Assembly (NCBI GenBank): GCA_041660405.1
Contig: JBAZWL010000001.1
Coordinates: 186,001 to 250,000, forward strand
Direction: 5' to 3'
Length of the DNA: 64,000 nt
From: Taibaiella sp041660405
Lineage (GTDB): Bacteria; Bacteroidota; Bacteroidia; Chitinophagales; Chitinophagaceae
The notes beneath the pieces were generated by a model. The model saw only the letters and a program-made list of their open reading frames with translations. It did not search any database and had not been told where the DNA came from. This document shows positions 37,198 through 44,703 of this stretch, piece by piece; the first letter of the stretch is position 1; each line of letters begins with the position of its first letter. The position numbers and the translations under genes are program-made.

Positions 37198-37971
37198 ATG
37201 AACTATCCATACATACGGCAAGGCGACAAACTCCCCGTTGTTGGCGTGCTGCAAAAGTTGTTGAACGTTTATGGCTCAAGCCTTAGCGTTGACGGAGACT
37301 TTGGTCAGCTTACCCACCAGGCAGTAATAGCTTATCAACGCAGACAAGGTTTATTTCCTGATGGAAGAGTTGGGCAACAAACTTGGAGTAGCATGACGGC
37401 TGGTTTCCGCTTGCCGATTATTGATTGCATTGACGTATGGGATGATGCTCTGTACGGCCATGAAGTAGGTGATATACGCAGGACTGGCGCTAATCCGATA
37501 TTGATTGGAGGTATGAGTAATGGTGTAGAACAAGCCGTTGAAGAGATTATTAATGCCGCAAATGGACGCAACGTTTTTCTATTGCGTTTTCACGGTCACG
37601 GAAGCTCTGGTGTTGCCGGTGTATCTGATGGAGAGGGTGAGGTAGGTGGCGGACATCGCACCTATATCGACCTGGACACCTATGCAACTATGGGACCTAT
37701 CCTGGAACCCCTTCGTGATATTTTTGGTCCTTATGGCAGCGTACAGTTCATGCATTGTTCTACCGGAAGGGGCGAAAGCGGGAGGGCTTTGCTGGAAAGC
37801 ATTTCGGATACATTAGGGGTACCGGCCACAGCTGGTACTATTGATCAGTTGGGCGGCGGATTGGATACTTTTAAATTTGAAGGGCCTACTTATACTGCCA
37901 GTCCACACGGTCAAACATTAAGTAGTTGGAGCAGGAGCAGGCCTGAATTCCCTGCTGTTTCGGGTATATAG
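37198..37971 (+). CDS. T6SS effector candidate: peptidoglycan-binding domain plus caspase-like His/Cys domain
   Basis: The 257-residue protein starts with a PG_binding_1-type three-helix domain (about 7-68; VDGDFGQLTHQAVIAYQRRQGL and PDGRVGQQTW). Residues about 95-245 contain LLRFHGHGSSG (histidines 132 and 134) and VQFMHCSTGRGESGRALLESI (cysteine 187), the order and spacing of the catalytic histidine and cysteine in CHAT/DUF4347 and other caspase-like domains. There is no signal peptide, consistent with T6SS delivery to the periplasm of a target cell where the first domain could dock on the wall. It sits downstream of VgrG, PAAR and a small gene. The caspase-like call is by motif and order only; peptidase activity is not shown. 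Confidence 0.6.
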   Translation: MNYPYIRQGDKLPVVGVLQKLLNVYGSSLSVDGDFGQLTHQAVIAYQRRQGLFPDGRVGQQTWSSMTAGFRLPIIDCIDVWDDALYGHEVGDIRRTGANPILIGGMSNGVEQAVEEIINAANGRNVFLLRFHGHGSSGVAGVSDGEGEVGGGHRTYIDLDTYATMGPILEPLRDIFGPYGSVQFMHCSTGRGESGRALLESISDTLGVPATAGTIDQLGGGLDTFKFEGPTYTASPHGQTLSSWSRSRPEFPAVSGI

Positions 37972-38032
37972 TTTACAAAGCCTTTCAAAATTATTTTAAC
38001 CTTATTAGTGTTTTCCTAAAACTTACCATACC

Positions 38033-39316
38033 ATGTCTGTTCTTACCCAATACTCTTTTTCAGAAAAAGCCAAACAGGCATTACATATAGCTGCGCAGCT
38101 AGCGAAAGAAAACATGCACGGTCATTTTTCAGCCGCCCATTTGCTTAAAGCCTTATTGCATAAAGATCTTCCTCTTCTTAAATTTCTGGAAGGGAAAGGG
38201 GTAGATGTATATTACCTGGAAGAGTGGGCAGAGATCAGAATTGAACAGTATCCACGCGATGGCAAGATGTCCGCTGACCCTCAACCAGATGACGATACAG
38301 ATCCTTTATTTATTGAAGCAGATCACCTGCATTTGAAATTGAACTATAATTCCATTGAACCGGAATGTTTGATGATGGCCATAGCAACGCCTGGTGTTGC
38401 CTTTGCCTATGAGCAGCTTAAAACATTTCCTGTTACAGCTGCTCAAATTATTCAATGGTATGAGAGTGGAAGTAATGGTCAGGTTCCTGGCAATGGCATT
38501 ATTTCAAATAATAGTAGTAATCTTTCTCCGTCACAAAAAGCATCTTTTGATGCTATTAATAAATATTGTATTGACAAACTGGCTCAAGCACGTAACGGTT
38601 CTCTACAAAGTGTTATAGGCCGAGATAAAGAGATCAGGCAAATGTGTGAGATCATCAGCCGCAAAAGCAAATCAAATGTGATCATAGCCGGAGATGCCGG
38701 TGTGGGGAAAACAGCGTTACTGGATGGTTTCGCGATGTCCGTGGTTAATGAACATGTCCCACAACATCTTCGCAATGTTTCTATTTATGAATTGGATAAC
38801 GGTGCATTGCTTGCCGGTGCAGCATATAAAGGAGAGATTGAAGATCGTATCCGGAAGATTATACAAGAGTTATCTGCTATGGAAAAACCAATATTGTTCA
38901 TTGATGAGATCCATACTTTAATTGATAAGAATAATCCTAATGGTGGTGCAACAAGTATATTGAAAGCCGAGCTGGCAAAAGGTATTTTAACTGTAGTGGG
39001 AACCACTACCATTGATGAATATCGCAAGAGCATTGAAAAAGATGAAACATTCAGCCGTCGTTTTGAAGTGGTAAAGGTTTCTGAACCTGATGCTACTATT
39101 GCAGAGAAGATGCTACGTAACCAGGCAGAACATTATGAGAAACACCATAACCTTAAAATAAATGATAGTGTATTTGGTGAAACTATTCGTTTGGCCAAAC
39201 GTTTTATCAAAGAAAGAAAACTTCCGGATTCCGCGCTGGACCTGATGGACAGAACATTGGCCGTTTGCAGGATGATGGCAGATACTTCCAAACAGGGTAG
39301 AAAACCTGAAAGCTAG
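38033..39316 (+). CDS. tssH: T6SS ClpV (TssH), amino-terminal part, interrupted by frameshift
   Basis: The 427-residue product has a Clp_N domain (about 1-145), Walker A GDAGVGKT (220-227), Walker B ILFIDEI (287-293) and the start of the middle domain (LDLMDRTLAVCRMMADTSKQ). It then runs into RKPES and a stop at 39314-39316. The continuation of the family sequence, VENLKARMTE, is in the next frame, starting at 39297, so a single extra base in the GGG run at 39295-39297 would explain the break. The intact ClpV (about 830 residues) disassembles contracted sheaths. As it stands this part has only the first ATPase ring. Confidence 0.85.
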   Translation: MSVLTQYSFSEKAKQALHIAAQLAKENMHGHFSAAHLLKALLHKDLPLLKFLEGKGVDVYYLEEWAEIRIEQYPRDGKMSADPQPDDDTDPLFIEADHLHLKLNYNSIEPECLMMAIATPGVAFAYEQLKTFPVTAAQIIQWYESGSNGQVPGNGIISNNSSNLSPSQKASFDAINKYCIDKLAQARNGSLQSVIGRDKEIRQMCEIISRKSKSNVIIAGDAGVGKTALLDGFAMSVVNEHVPQHLRNVSIYELDNGALLAGAAYKGEIEDRIRKIIQELSAMEKPILFIDEIHTLIDKNNPNGGATSILKAELAKGILTVVGTTTIDEYRKSIEKDETFSRRFEVVKVSEPDATIAEKMLRNQAEHYEKHHNLKINDSVFGETIRLAKRFIKERKLPDSALDLMDRTLAVCRMMADTSKQGRKPES

Positions 39317-39317
39317 A

Positions 39318-40517
39318 ATGACTGAAACCGGCGATGGCGCTACAGAAGAGCAACTACGTTGGATCTATCATGAAGCACAAACCGGGTTGAGCCCAGTATT
39401 GCTTGCCCGAAATGATGAGGAAAAAGAATTTGATAAAATACTGGATGTAGCTGAAATGCGTAGCTACCTTAATTCTTTGTTTGATAATCTTGGACACGTA
39501 GCTGCTATTGAAAAGAACGAAATTGACAACACTGATGTAAGTGCCGTTGTGGCCAATGTTACTGGTATCCCCATTGGTAAAATACAAACCAAAGAGCAAC
39601 AGCGTTTGGTAAATATGGAAGATCATTTGCGCCATAGGGTTATTGGCCAGGATCATGCCTTGAAAACCGTATCTGAAGCCATTTTGGAGTCTCGGTCTGG
39701 ACTGAATAAAGCCGGGCAACCTATAGCTTCTTTCTTCTTCCTGGGGCCTACCGGTACCGGTAAAACGGAGCTGGCAAAATCGCTGGCAGAATTCCTATTC
39801 CAGGATGAAAATTCTATTATCCGTTTTGATATGTCGGAGTTTAAAGAAGAACATTCTGCCGCCTTACTATATGGTGCACCTCCAGGCTATGTGGGTTATG
39901 AAGAAGGTGGTATGTTAGTGAACAAAATCCGCCAACAACCTTATGCCATTGTTCTTTTTGATGAAATTGAGAAAGCTCATCCTTCTGTATTTGACATCTT
40001 CCTGCAAATATTGGATGAAGGTAAAATGCATGACCGTTTGGGTAAAGAAGGAGATTTTTCAAACGCTGTTATTCTGTTCACTTCTAACATTGGTGCGGAA
40101 CATATCATCAACAGTTTTGGTGAAGGCAAAATTCCAAAGTCAGATGACATGATGGAAATTATGTCCGGCTACTTCCGCCCGGAGTTCCTGGCCCGTATGA
40201 CGGAGATCATTCCGTTTGCACCGGTTAGTATTGAAAATGTGGTGCGCATTTTCAACATTCACCTTAAGCCATTGGTAAAACAACTTGAAGCACAAGGCAT
40301 AACCTTAAAAGTGCAACCAGAAGCTGCCGATCATTTAGCCCATCTTGGATTTACACCCAAGTACGGTGTACGTCCGTTGAAAGGCGCTATCAGAACAGCT
40401 TTGCGCAAACCATTGAGTCGCATGATCATTAATGAGGAAATTAAAAAAGGAGATACTGTTTCTGTAGGGGTGAAAGAAACTGAAGGCGTGAAAGAACTTG
40501 ATTGGAAAGTGAATTAA
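39318..40517 (+). CDS. tssH: T6SS ClpV (TssH), carboxy-terminal part
   Basis: The product has the rest of ClpV: middle domain, the linker VVANVTGIPIGKIQ (about 78-91), Walker A GPTGTGKT (143-150), Walker B IVLFDEIEKAH and the small carboxy-terminal AAA lid (FTPKYGVRPLKGAIRTALRKPL). The ATG at 39318 lies one base after the stop of the first part, which would allow reinitiation, but in this frame the family sequence VENLKARMTE continues upstream of it to at least 39297. This is therefore best seen as the second half of one gene split by a one-base shift rather than a natural second gene. Confidence 0.82.
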   Translation: MTETGDGATEEQLRWIYHEAQTGLSPVLLARNDEEKEFDKILDVAEMRSYLNSLFDNLGHVAAIEKNEIDNTDVSAVVANVTGIPIGKIQTKEQQRLVNMEDHLRHRVIGQDHALKTVSEAILESRSGLNKAGQPIASFFFLGPTGTGKTELAKSLAEFLFQDENSIIRFDMSEFKEEHSAALLYGAPPGYVGYEEGGMLVNKIRQQPYAIVLFDEIEKAHPSVFDIFLQILDEGKMHDRLGKEGDFSNAVILFTSNIGAEHIINSFGEGKIPKSDDMMEIMSGYFRPEFLARMTEIIPFAPVSIENVVRIFNIHLKPLVKQLEAQGITLKVQPEAADHLAHLGFTPKYGVRPLKGAIRTALRKPLSRMIINEEIKKGDTVSVGVKETEGVKELDWKVN

Positions 40518-40550
40518 CCTGTTTAAGTTTCCTTTTAGAGCAGCCGTTTT

Positions 40551-40596
40551 TACGTCTTTTTACGTAGCGGATTGTTAATTTATAATCTTATTTTTG
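40551..40596 (+). promoter_or_regulatory. tssB promoter with ACGT-N6-ACGT motif
   Basis: TTTTTACGTCTTTTTACGT (40547-40565) contains ACGT at 40552-40555 and 40562-40565, a 10-bp period. A candidate -7 box TATTTTTG follows at 40589-40596, 23 bp after the second ACGT, the same layout as upstream of tssG. A good -33 TTG is absent (the nearest is only 14 bp away), as expected if an activator contacts the ACGT pair. tssB starts 49 bp downstream. Confidence 0.5.
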
Positions 40597-40644
40597 TAAT
40601 AGAACTATAACCACAATTTCACGAACAATAAAACCAATATTCCC

Positions 40645-41097
40645 ATGATGGACAATAATTACGGTATAGGCGGCAATGAAGTAAAAACAGATGCCAGTGA
40701 AGCCTTTGGCGATATTCCACAGAACAGAACGCTCATGGCTGAAAAGCTAACCAAAGATGCTCCTGTAAAACCAGAAGTAGTACATGGCCTGCAAACTGTT
40801 GAGCAGGTATTTGCTCATTACAAACCGGAGTTGAGTGTGGATTTTGAAGATGCTGATGGTGTTTCCCGCAAAGAAACCTTACGCTTTGGTAATCTGGGTG
40901 ATTTTGGTACCAAAGGTATCACTGCACAAAGCGAATTTTTAAAAGATAATGCTGCTCAAAAAGAAGAACACCTTAAGATCATCAAACAATTAAAATCAAA
41001 TAAAATTCTGAAATCTGCCCTTTCTGATCCAGATGCCAAGCAAGCTTTGCTTGATGCGATTAATGGTATGGTTGCAGAATTGCAGAATAACAAATAA
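40645..41097 (+). CDS. tssB: T6SS sheath small subunit TssB
   Basis: The 150-residue protein (MMDNNYGIGGNEVKTDASEAFGDIPQNRTLMAEKL) has the Bacteroidota TssB pattern: VEQVFAHYKPELSVDFEDADG, then LRFGNLGDFGTKGITAQSEFL, then KIIKQLKSNKILKSALSDPDAKQALL. TssB and TssC form the contractile sheath. tssC, normally next to tssB, is not here; the next gene is a second Hcp. It has its own promoter region with the shared ACGT pair. Confidence 0.85.
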   Translation: MMDNNYGIGGNEVKTDASEAFGDIPQNRTLMAEKLTKDAPVKPEVVHGLQTVEQVFAHYKPELSVDFEDADGVSRKETLRFGNLGDFGTKGITAQSEFLKDNAAQKEEHLKIIKQLKSNKILKSALSDPDAKQALLDAINGMVAELQNNK

Positions 41098-41142
41098 AGG
41101 TTTTCCTGTAGCCTTCATTCGTTCATAAAAAACCATTAAGCC

Positions 41143-41730
41143 ATGTCCTTTAAAGCAAAACTGATCATAGGTGACAGAGAATATAACATCCTCAATTTTG
41201 AGTATGAGATGTCTCAGTCAACAGACCGCAATGGTGTGCCCAGGGCCAATGTGGTAGGTAATCTGATGATTCTTACCATGGAGGCAACTTCCAGGAATTC
41301 GGAAATTACAGAATGGGCTACCAATAACAATATGAAGAAAAGCGGCAGGATCGAATTCTACCGCAGGGATGGCGATGCAGCCGGAAAAAAGATCAGTTTT
41401 ACGGATGCATTTCTCATCTATCATAAAGATGTTTTTGATGCCAACGGCGCTGTGCCTATGAAGACCATTTTACACATTTCCGGAATGAGTGTAACCGTAG
41501 ATGATAGCTATAGCATTGTAAGTGGTGGCTTTGATTGGAAAAAAGCTGGAATTGACTTTGCAAAATCCGTTGCTACCGCAGGCCTTGGTATGGCTGCCGG
41601 CATGGCTACTACCGCCACCAACGCTGCCGTTAAAGGCGAAAATGTAGATACCGGAGAAATAGCCCAATCGGGTTATGAAGGCGCTCAAGGCATGGGTGAA
41701 GGGGCTATAAGTAGTTTCATTCCTGATTAG
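41143..41730 (+). CDS. Second Hcp (TssD) with a glycine/alanine-rich carboxy-terminal extension
   Basis: Residues 1 to about 125 are an Hcp barrel (MSFKAKLIIGDREYNILNFEYEMSQSTDRNGVPRA; FYRRDGDAAGKKISFTDAFLIYHKDVFD). It then continues with about 70 extra residues: a short linker (SGGFDWKKAGIDFAKSV), a glycine/alanine/methionine-rich apolar stretch (ATAGLGMAAGMATTATNAA) and an acidic tail. Extended Hcps are known effector carriers in T6SS; the apolar stretch could insert in membranes or be lined into the tube lumen. No catalytic motif is seen. It follows tssB by 45 bp and is followed by a terminator. Confidence 0.8.
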   Translation: MSFKAKLIIGDREYNILNFEYEMSQSTDRNGVPRANVVGNLMILTMEATSRNSEITEWATNNNMKKSGRIEFYRRDGDAAGKKISFTDAFLIYHKDVFDANGAVPMKTILHISGMSVTVDDSYSIVSGGFDWKKAGIDFAKSVATAGLGMAAGMATTATNAAVKGENVDTGEIAQSGYEGAQGMGEGAISSFIPD

Positions 41731-41752
41731 CAAAAAACAAAATATTTCTATA

Positions 41753-41782
41753 AAAAATGCCCTGACGTTTCAGGGCATTTTT
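41753..41782 (+). terminator. Terminator closing the T6SS plus-strand operon
   Basis: A perfect 13-bp stem (AAAAATGCCCTGA / TCAGGGCATTTTT) with loop CGTT lies 22 bp after the Hcp-2 stop. Confidence 0.88.
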
Positions 41783-41797
41783 ATGCGCTGATAATAG

Positions 41798-41805
41798 TAA
41801 TTTTG
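41798..41805 (+). promoter_or_regulatory. -7 box directly before the deacetylase start (leaderless candidate)
   Basis: TAATTTTG matches TAnnTTTG exactly and ends 6 bp before the ATG at 41811, so transcription would begin at or next to the start codon. Confidence 0.45.
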
Positions 41806-41810
41806 GTACA

Positions 41811-42431
41811 ATGTACCTGATACAAACACCTAAATTACTAAGAGCACTTGCTCCGTCTTTTGCAGAATGGGATATTGCAGTTAAGGCTGATGAGCCTGCT
41901 GTTTATCTTACATTTGATGATGGTCCACACCCTGTTGCCACACCGTTTGTATTAGATCAACTGGCAAAATATAATGCTAAGGCAACTTTCTTTTGCATTG
42001 GTAAAAACGTGATTGAATATCCTGAAATATACGAGCGGATAATAAAAGAAGGACATAGCGCAGGCAACCACACACATAATCATCTTAAAGGTTGGAAAAC
42101 CCAAACGAAGGAGTACATTGAGAATACAACACAAGCCGCTAAGTTTATTCAAAGCAAGTTGTTCCGGCCTCCTTATGGCCGCATTAAAAGAATGCAGGCC
42201 AATCAACTTCATGAAATGGGCTACCGGATTATTATGTGGAGTTTATTGAGTGGCGATTTCGATATAGATCTTGATCCTAAACGTTGCCTTGAAAATGTTG
42301 TATTTCATCTTAAGCCCGGCGATATTGTTGTTTTTCACGATAGCCAAAAAGCCTGGGACAGGATGAGCTATGTCTTGCCCAGAGTCCTAGAGCATTGTAA
42401 AAGAAGTAAGTGGTTGGTCAGGTCACTTTGA
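41811..42431 (+). CDS. Polysaccharide deacetylase (NodB-homology)
   Basis: The 206-residue protein has the NodB catalytic motifs: YLTFDDGPHP (catalytic and metal aspartates), SAGNHTHNHLKGW (metal histidines), FRPPYGR and IIMWSLLSGDFDID. It therefore removes N-acetyl groups from an amino-sugar polymer such as peptidoglycan or a surface glycan. There is no signal peptide: the conserved amino terminus (MYLIQTPKLLRALAPSF) begins at the start, which many Bacteroidota orthologues share. The -7 box lies 6 bp upstream, pointing to a leaderless mRNA. Confidence 0.88.
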   Translation: MYLIQTPKLLRALAPSFAEWDIAVKADEPAVYLTFDDGPHPVATPFVLDQLAKYNAKATFFCIGKNVIEYPEIYERIIKEGHSAGNHTHNHLKGWKTQTKEYIENTTQAAKFIQSKLFRPPYGRIKRMQANQLHEMGYRIIMWSLLSGDFDIDLDPKRCLENVVFHLKPGDIVVFHDSQKAWDRMSYVLPRVLEHCKRSKWLVRSL

Positions 42432-42489
42432 TGATATTATAAAGGGGAATTGATACATTCGCTATTATAAATTTCCTTCCTATACCTTT

Positions 42490-43128
42490 ATGAAAAGAAG
42501 AAAAATATTGCGGATGTTACTCCTCACCTGCATCCTGATTATTGCTGTAATATTTGCAACAGACAAATGGGTTACATCATCTACCAAAAACCAGGTCTAT
42601 ACTGATCTTCAGCAAATTCCACATAACAAAGTCGGCCTTTTGTTGGGCACCGCTAAAACACTAAAGGGTGGTTGGGAAAATCTGTATTACAAATACCGTA
42701 TTCAGGCTGCAGTTGCTTTGTTTAAAGCTGGTAAAATTGATTACATCCTGGTAAGTGGCGATAACGGACGAGAAGAATATGATGAAACTTCTGCCATGCA
42801 GGCAGACCTCATTGCTATGGGTATTCCTAAAGAAAGAATATTTATGGATTATGCTGGTTTCCGGACTTTGGATAGTGTTCTACGATTAAAAAAAGTGTTT
42901 GGCGAAAACGCTGTTACTATAATCTCTCAACCATTCCACAATCAACGCGCTGTATTTATTGCCAATCATAAAGATATTTCAGCTGTGGCTTACAACGCCA
43001 AAGACGTAAGCAGAAACAGCGGTTTTAAAACACAGCTCCGCGAAAAGTTTGCCCGTGTGAAAATGTTGCTGGACCTGGCTTTTGGAAAAAATGCTAAATT
43101 TTACGGAGAGCAGATTGAGATAAAATAA
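42490..43128 (+). CDS. SanA/YdcF-family membrane-anchored protein (DUF218)
   Basis: One amino-terminal membrane segment (LLLTCILIIAVIFATDKWV) anchors a DUF218 domain: VGLLLGTAKTL, GKIDYILVSGDNGREEYDETSAM and VTIISQPFHNQRAVFIA are typical. The E. coli relative SanA is involved in envelope barrier function and vancomycin exclusion; the biochemical activity is unknown. The gene follows the deacetylase by 58 bp on the same strand. Confidence 0.83.
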   Translation: MKRRKILRMLLLTCILIIAVIFATDKWVTSSTKNQVYTDLQQIPHNKVGLLLGTAKTLKGGWENLYYKYRIQAAVALFKAGKIDYILVSGDNGREEYDETSAMQADLIAMGIPKERIFMDYAGFRTLDSVLRLKKVFGENAVTIISQPFHNQRAVFIANHKDISAVAYNAKDVSRNSGFKTQLREKFARVKMLLDLAFGKNAKFYGEQIEIK

Positions 43129-43201
43129 TTAACTGCAAAGGGCGCAGAGAAACACAGCGTTATTGATCTCCTTGCGAAGCTTTGCGTCCTTTGCCGTTGA
43201 A
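43129..43201. repeat. Imperfect inverted repeat (REP-like) after the SanA-like gene
   Basis: TTAACTGCAAAGGGCGCAGAG (43129-43149) is nearly the reverse complement of the right arm at 43180-43201 (CTTTGCGTCCTTTGCCGTTG), with a 30-bp interior. GCAAAGGnCGCAAAG-type units are common intergenic repeats. It sits between convergent genes and could fold as a stem-loop in either transcript. Confidence 0.4.
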
Positions 43202-43206
43202 CTTTT

Positions 43207-44607
43207 CTACAATTCCGTTACACTGATGCCTGTCATTTTACGGTAAAGGTCTATGGCATATAGGTCCGTCATCCCAGATATATAATCTACAACAGACTGA
43301 AGATTTCGGTAGAGATGACTGCCATCTTTGCTGATCGGGAATTGTTGTGAAATCAATTGAAGTAATTTCCCTGACTTAGTACGTTGTGGTTGCAATACAG
43401 CTGCTACAAACTCTTTCAGCAAGGCTCCGATAATATGATAACCTGCAATTTCAATTTCAACTACTGGCTTATAATTGTATACATTACTATACGAATATTC
43501 ATTGACTTCTTTTAGCAGCACCTGGTAATTTTCGGGCAGGATATCCATCAATGATTTTTCAAGCTTTCCAGAAAGAATGTCCTGTTCGTGATCCATGAAA
43601 ATGTCTGTAAGCTTTTTAACCATAAGTCCTATCCAGACTGCACGTAGGTATTGTACCTTCTGGTTTGGATCATTTATCGTTAGCAACTGCGAACTTACTT
43701 TTTCAAAATTGTTATAGCCACTTTCTTCTTTAAAGAAAGGCAAAAACAATCCCTGTATTTTTTCCAGAGAAGTAATGCCCAACCTGTGTGCATCTTCAAG
43801 ATCAATTACCCTGTAGCAAATATCATCGGCTGCTTCGGTGAGGAAAACATAGGGGTGACGTGCATACACATGTTCAAAGCCTTCCTTTTTAAGTATTCCC
43901 AAATGTTCCGCTACCGTTTCATAGGTATTAATTTCAGAATCAAAGAAGCCAGACTTTTTACAGCTAATAAGCCCTGAAGCTTTATTAAATCCTTCAGTAG
44001 AAGTGCATGGATATTTAACTATAGAGGCAAGGGTTGTCAGGGTAAGATTATAACCGCCGCTTACCGGTTCATTAAAGTTATGGGTCAGTATTCTAAAGGC
44101 ATTGCTGTTGCCTTCAAACTTTTGGAAATCCCTTAATTGATTTGCTGAAATAGACGATGTAATGATTTTTTCTGCATCGCCTTCAAGCTCTTTAAAGTAA
44201 GACCGGATAGCATCTTCGCCTGAATGTCCGAAGGGAGGATTGCCTATATCATGCGCCAGGCAAGCCGAAGAAATAACGGTAGCCAATTCATAACGATAAA
44301 ACTCCTGGAAGGCTTGAGCAGTATCTTTATATTTATCTGCAATCCGGGTTCCAACCTCTCGACCTAGAGAACGCCCTACAGAAGCCACTTCCAAGCTATG
44401 GGTAAGCCTGTTGTGTACAAATACCGGTCCAGGCAAAGGAAAGACCTGCGTTTTATTTTGCAAGCGACGAAAGGCAGAAGAAAATATAATACGATCATAA
44501 TCCCGCAGAAATGAAGTTCTCAATCGATCGGGATTCATTTCTTTGTCTCTCGTATCGCCACTACGTCTGGCGTTATAAAGTTGCGCCCATTGCATGGTTT
44601 GTTGCAT
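43207..44607 (-). CDS. dgt: Deoxyguanosinetriphosphate triphosphohydrolase (dGTPase)
   Basis: The 466-residue protein carries an HD-domain metal site: NRLTHSLEVASVGRSLGREVG (histidine early) and ISSACLAHDIGNPPFGHSGEDA (HD pair). The amino-terminal ERLRTSFLRDYDRIIFSSAFRRLQNKTQV-like segment and carboxy-terminal helical domain match dGTPases that cleave dNTPs to nucleoside and triphosphate, limiting dNTP pools. Length is normal for this class (about 450-500). The ATG at 44607 fits the conserved start. Confidence 0.92.
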   Translation of the reverse strand: MQQTMQWAQLYNARRSGDTRDKEMNPDRLRTSFLRDYDRIIFSSAFRRLQNKTQVFPLPGPVFVHNRLTHSLEVASVGRSLGREVGTRIADKYKDTAQAFQEFYRYELATVISSACLAHDIGNPPFGHSGEDAIRSYFKELEGDAEKIITSSISANQLRDFQKFEGNSNAFRILTHNFNEPVSGGYNLTLTTLASIVKYPCTSTEGFNKASGLISCKKSGFFDSEINTYETVAEHLGILKKEGFEHVYARHPYVFLTEAADDICYRVIDLEDAHRLGITSLEKIQGLFLPFFKEESGYNNFEKVSSQLLTINDPNQKVQYLRAVWIGLMVKKLTDIFMDHEQDILSGKLEKSLMDILPENYQVLLKEVNEYSYSNVYNYKPVVEIEIAGYHIIGALLKEFVAAVLQPQRTKSGKLLQLISQQFPISKDGSHLYRNLQSVVDYISGMTDLYAIDLYRKMTGISVTEL

Positions 44608-44625
44608 GAAGGCGAAGATAAATGA

Positions 44626-44661
44626 AAAAAACAGGGTTGAAAATTTTCAACCCTGTTTTTT
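44626..44661 (-). terminator. Terminator after the ComA-like gene
   Basis: A perfect 18-bp inverted repeat with core ACAGGGTTGAAAA/TTTTCAACCCTGT is bounded by A6 and T6 runs. It lies just past the minus-strand ComA-like gene (stop at 44704) and before the dGTPase start. Confidence 0.88.
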
Positions 44662-44703
44662 AATACGCTTAGTGCTTTGCAACATCAATGATTAAAGCAT
44701 TGC

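Noticed and set aside
39318..40517. The second half of clpV as an independent gene
   Set aside because: Family sequence continues upstream of its ATG in the same frame, so a frameshift is the simpler explanation; it is still listed with its visible limits.
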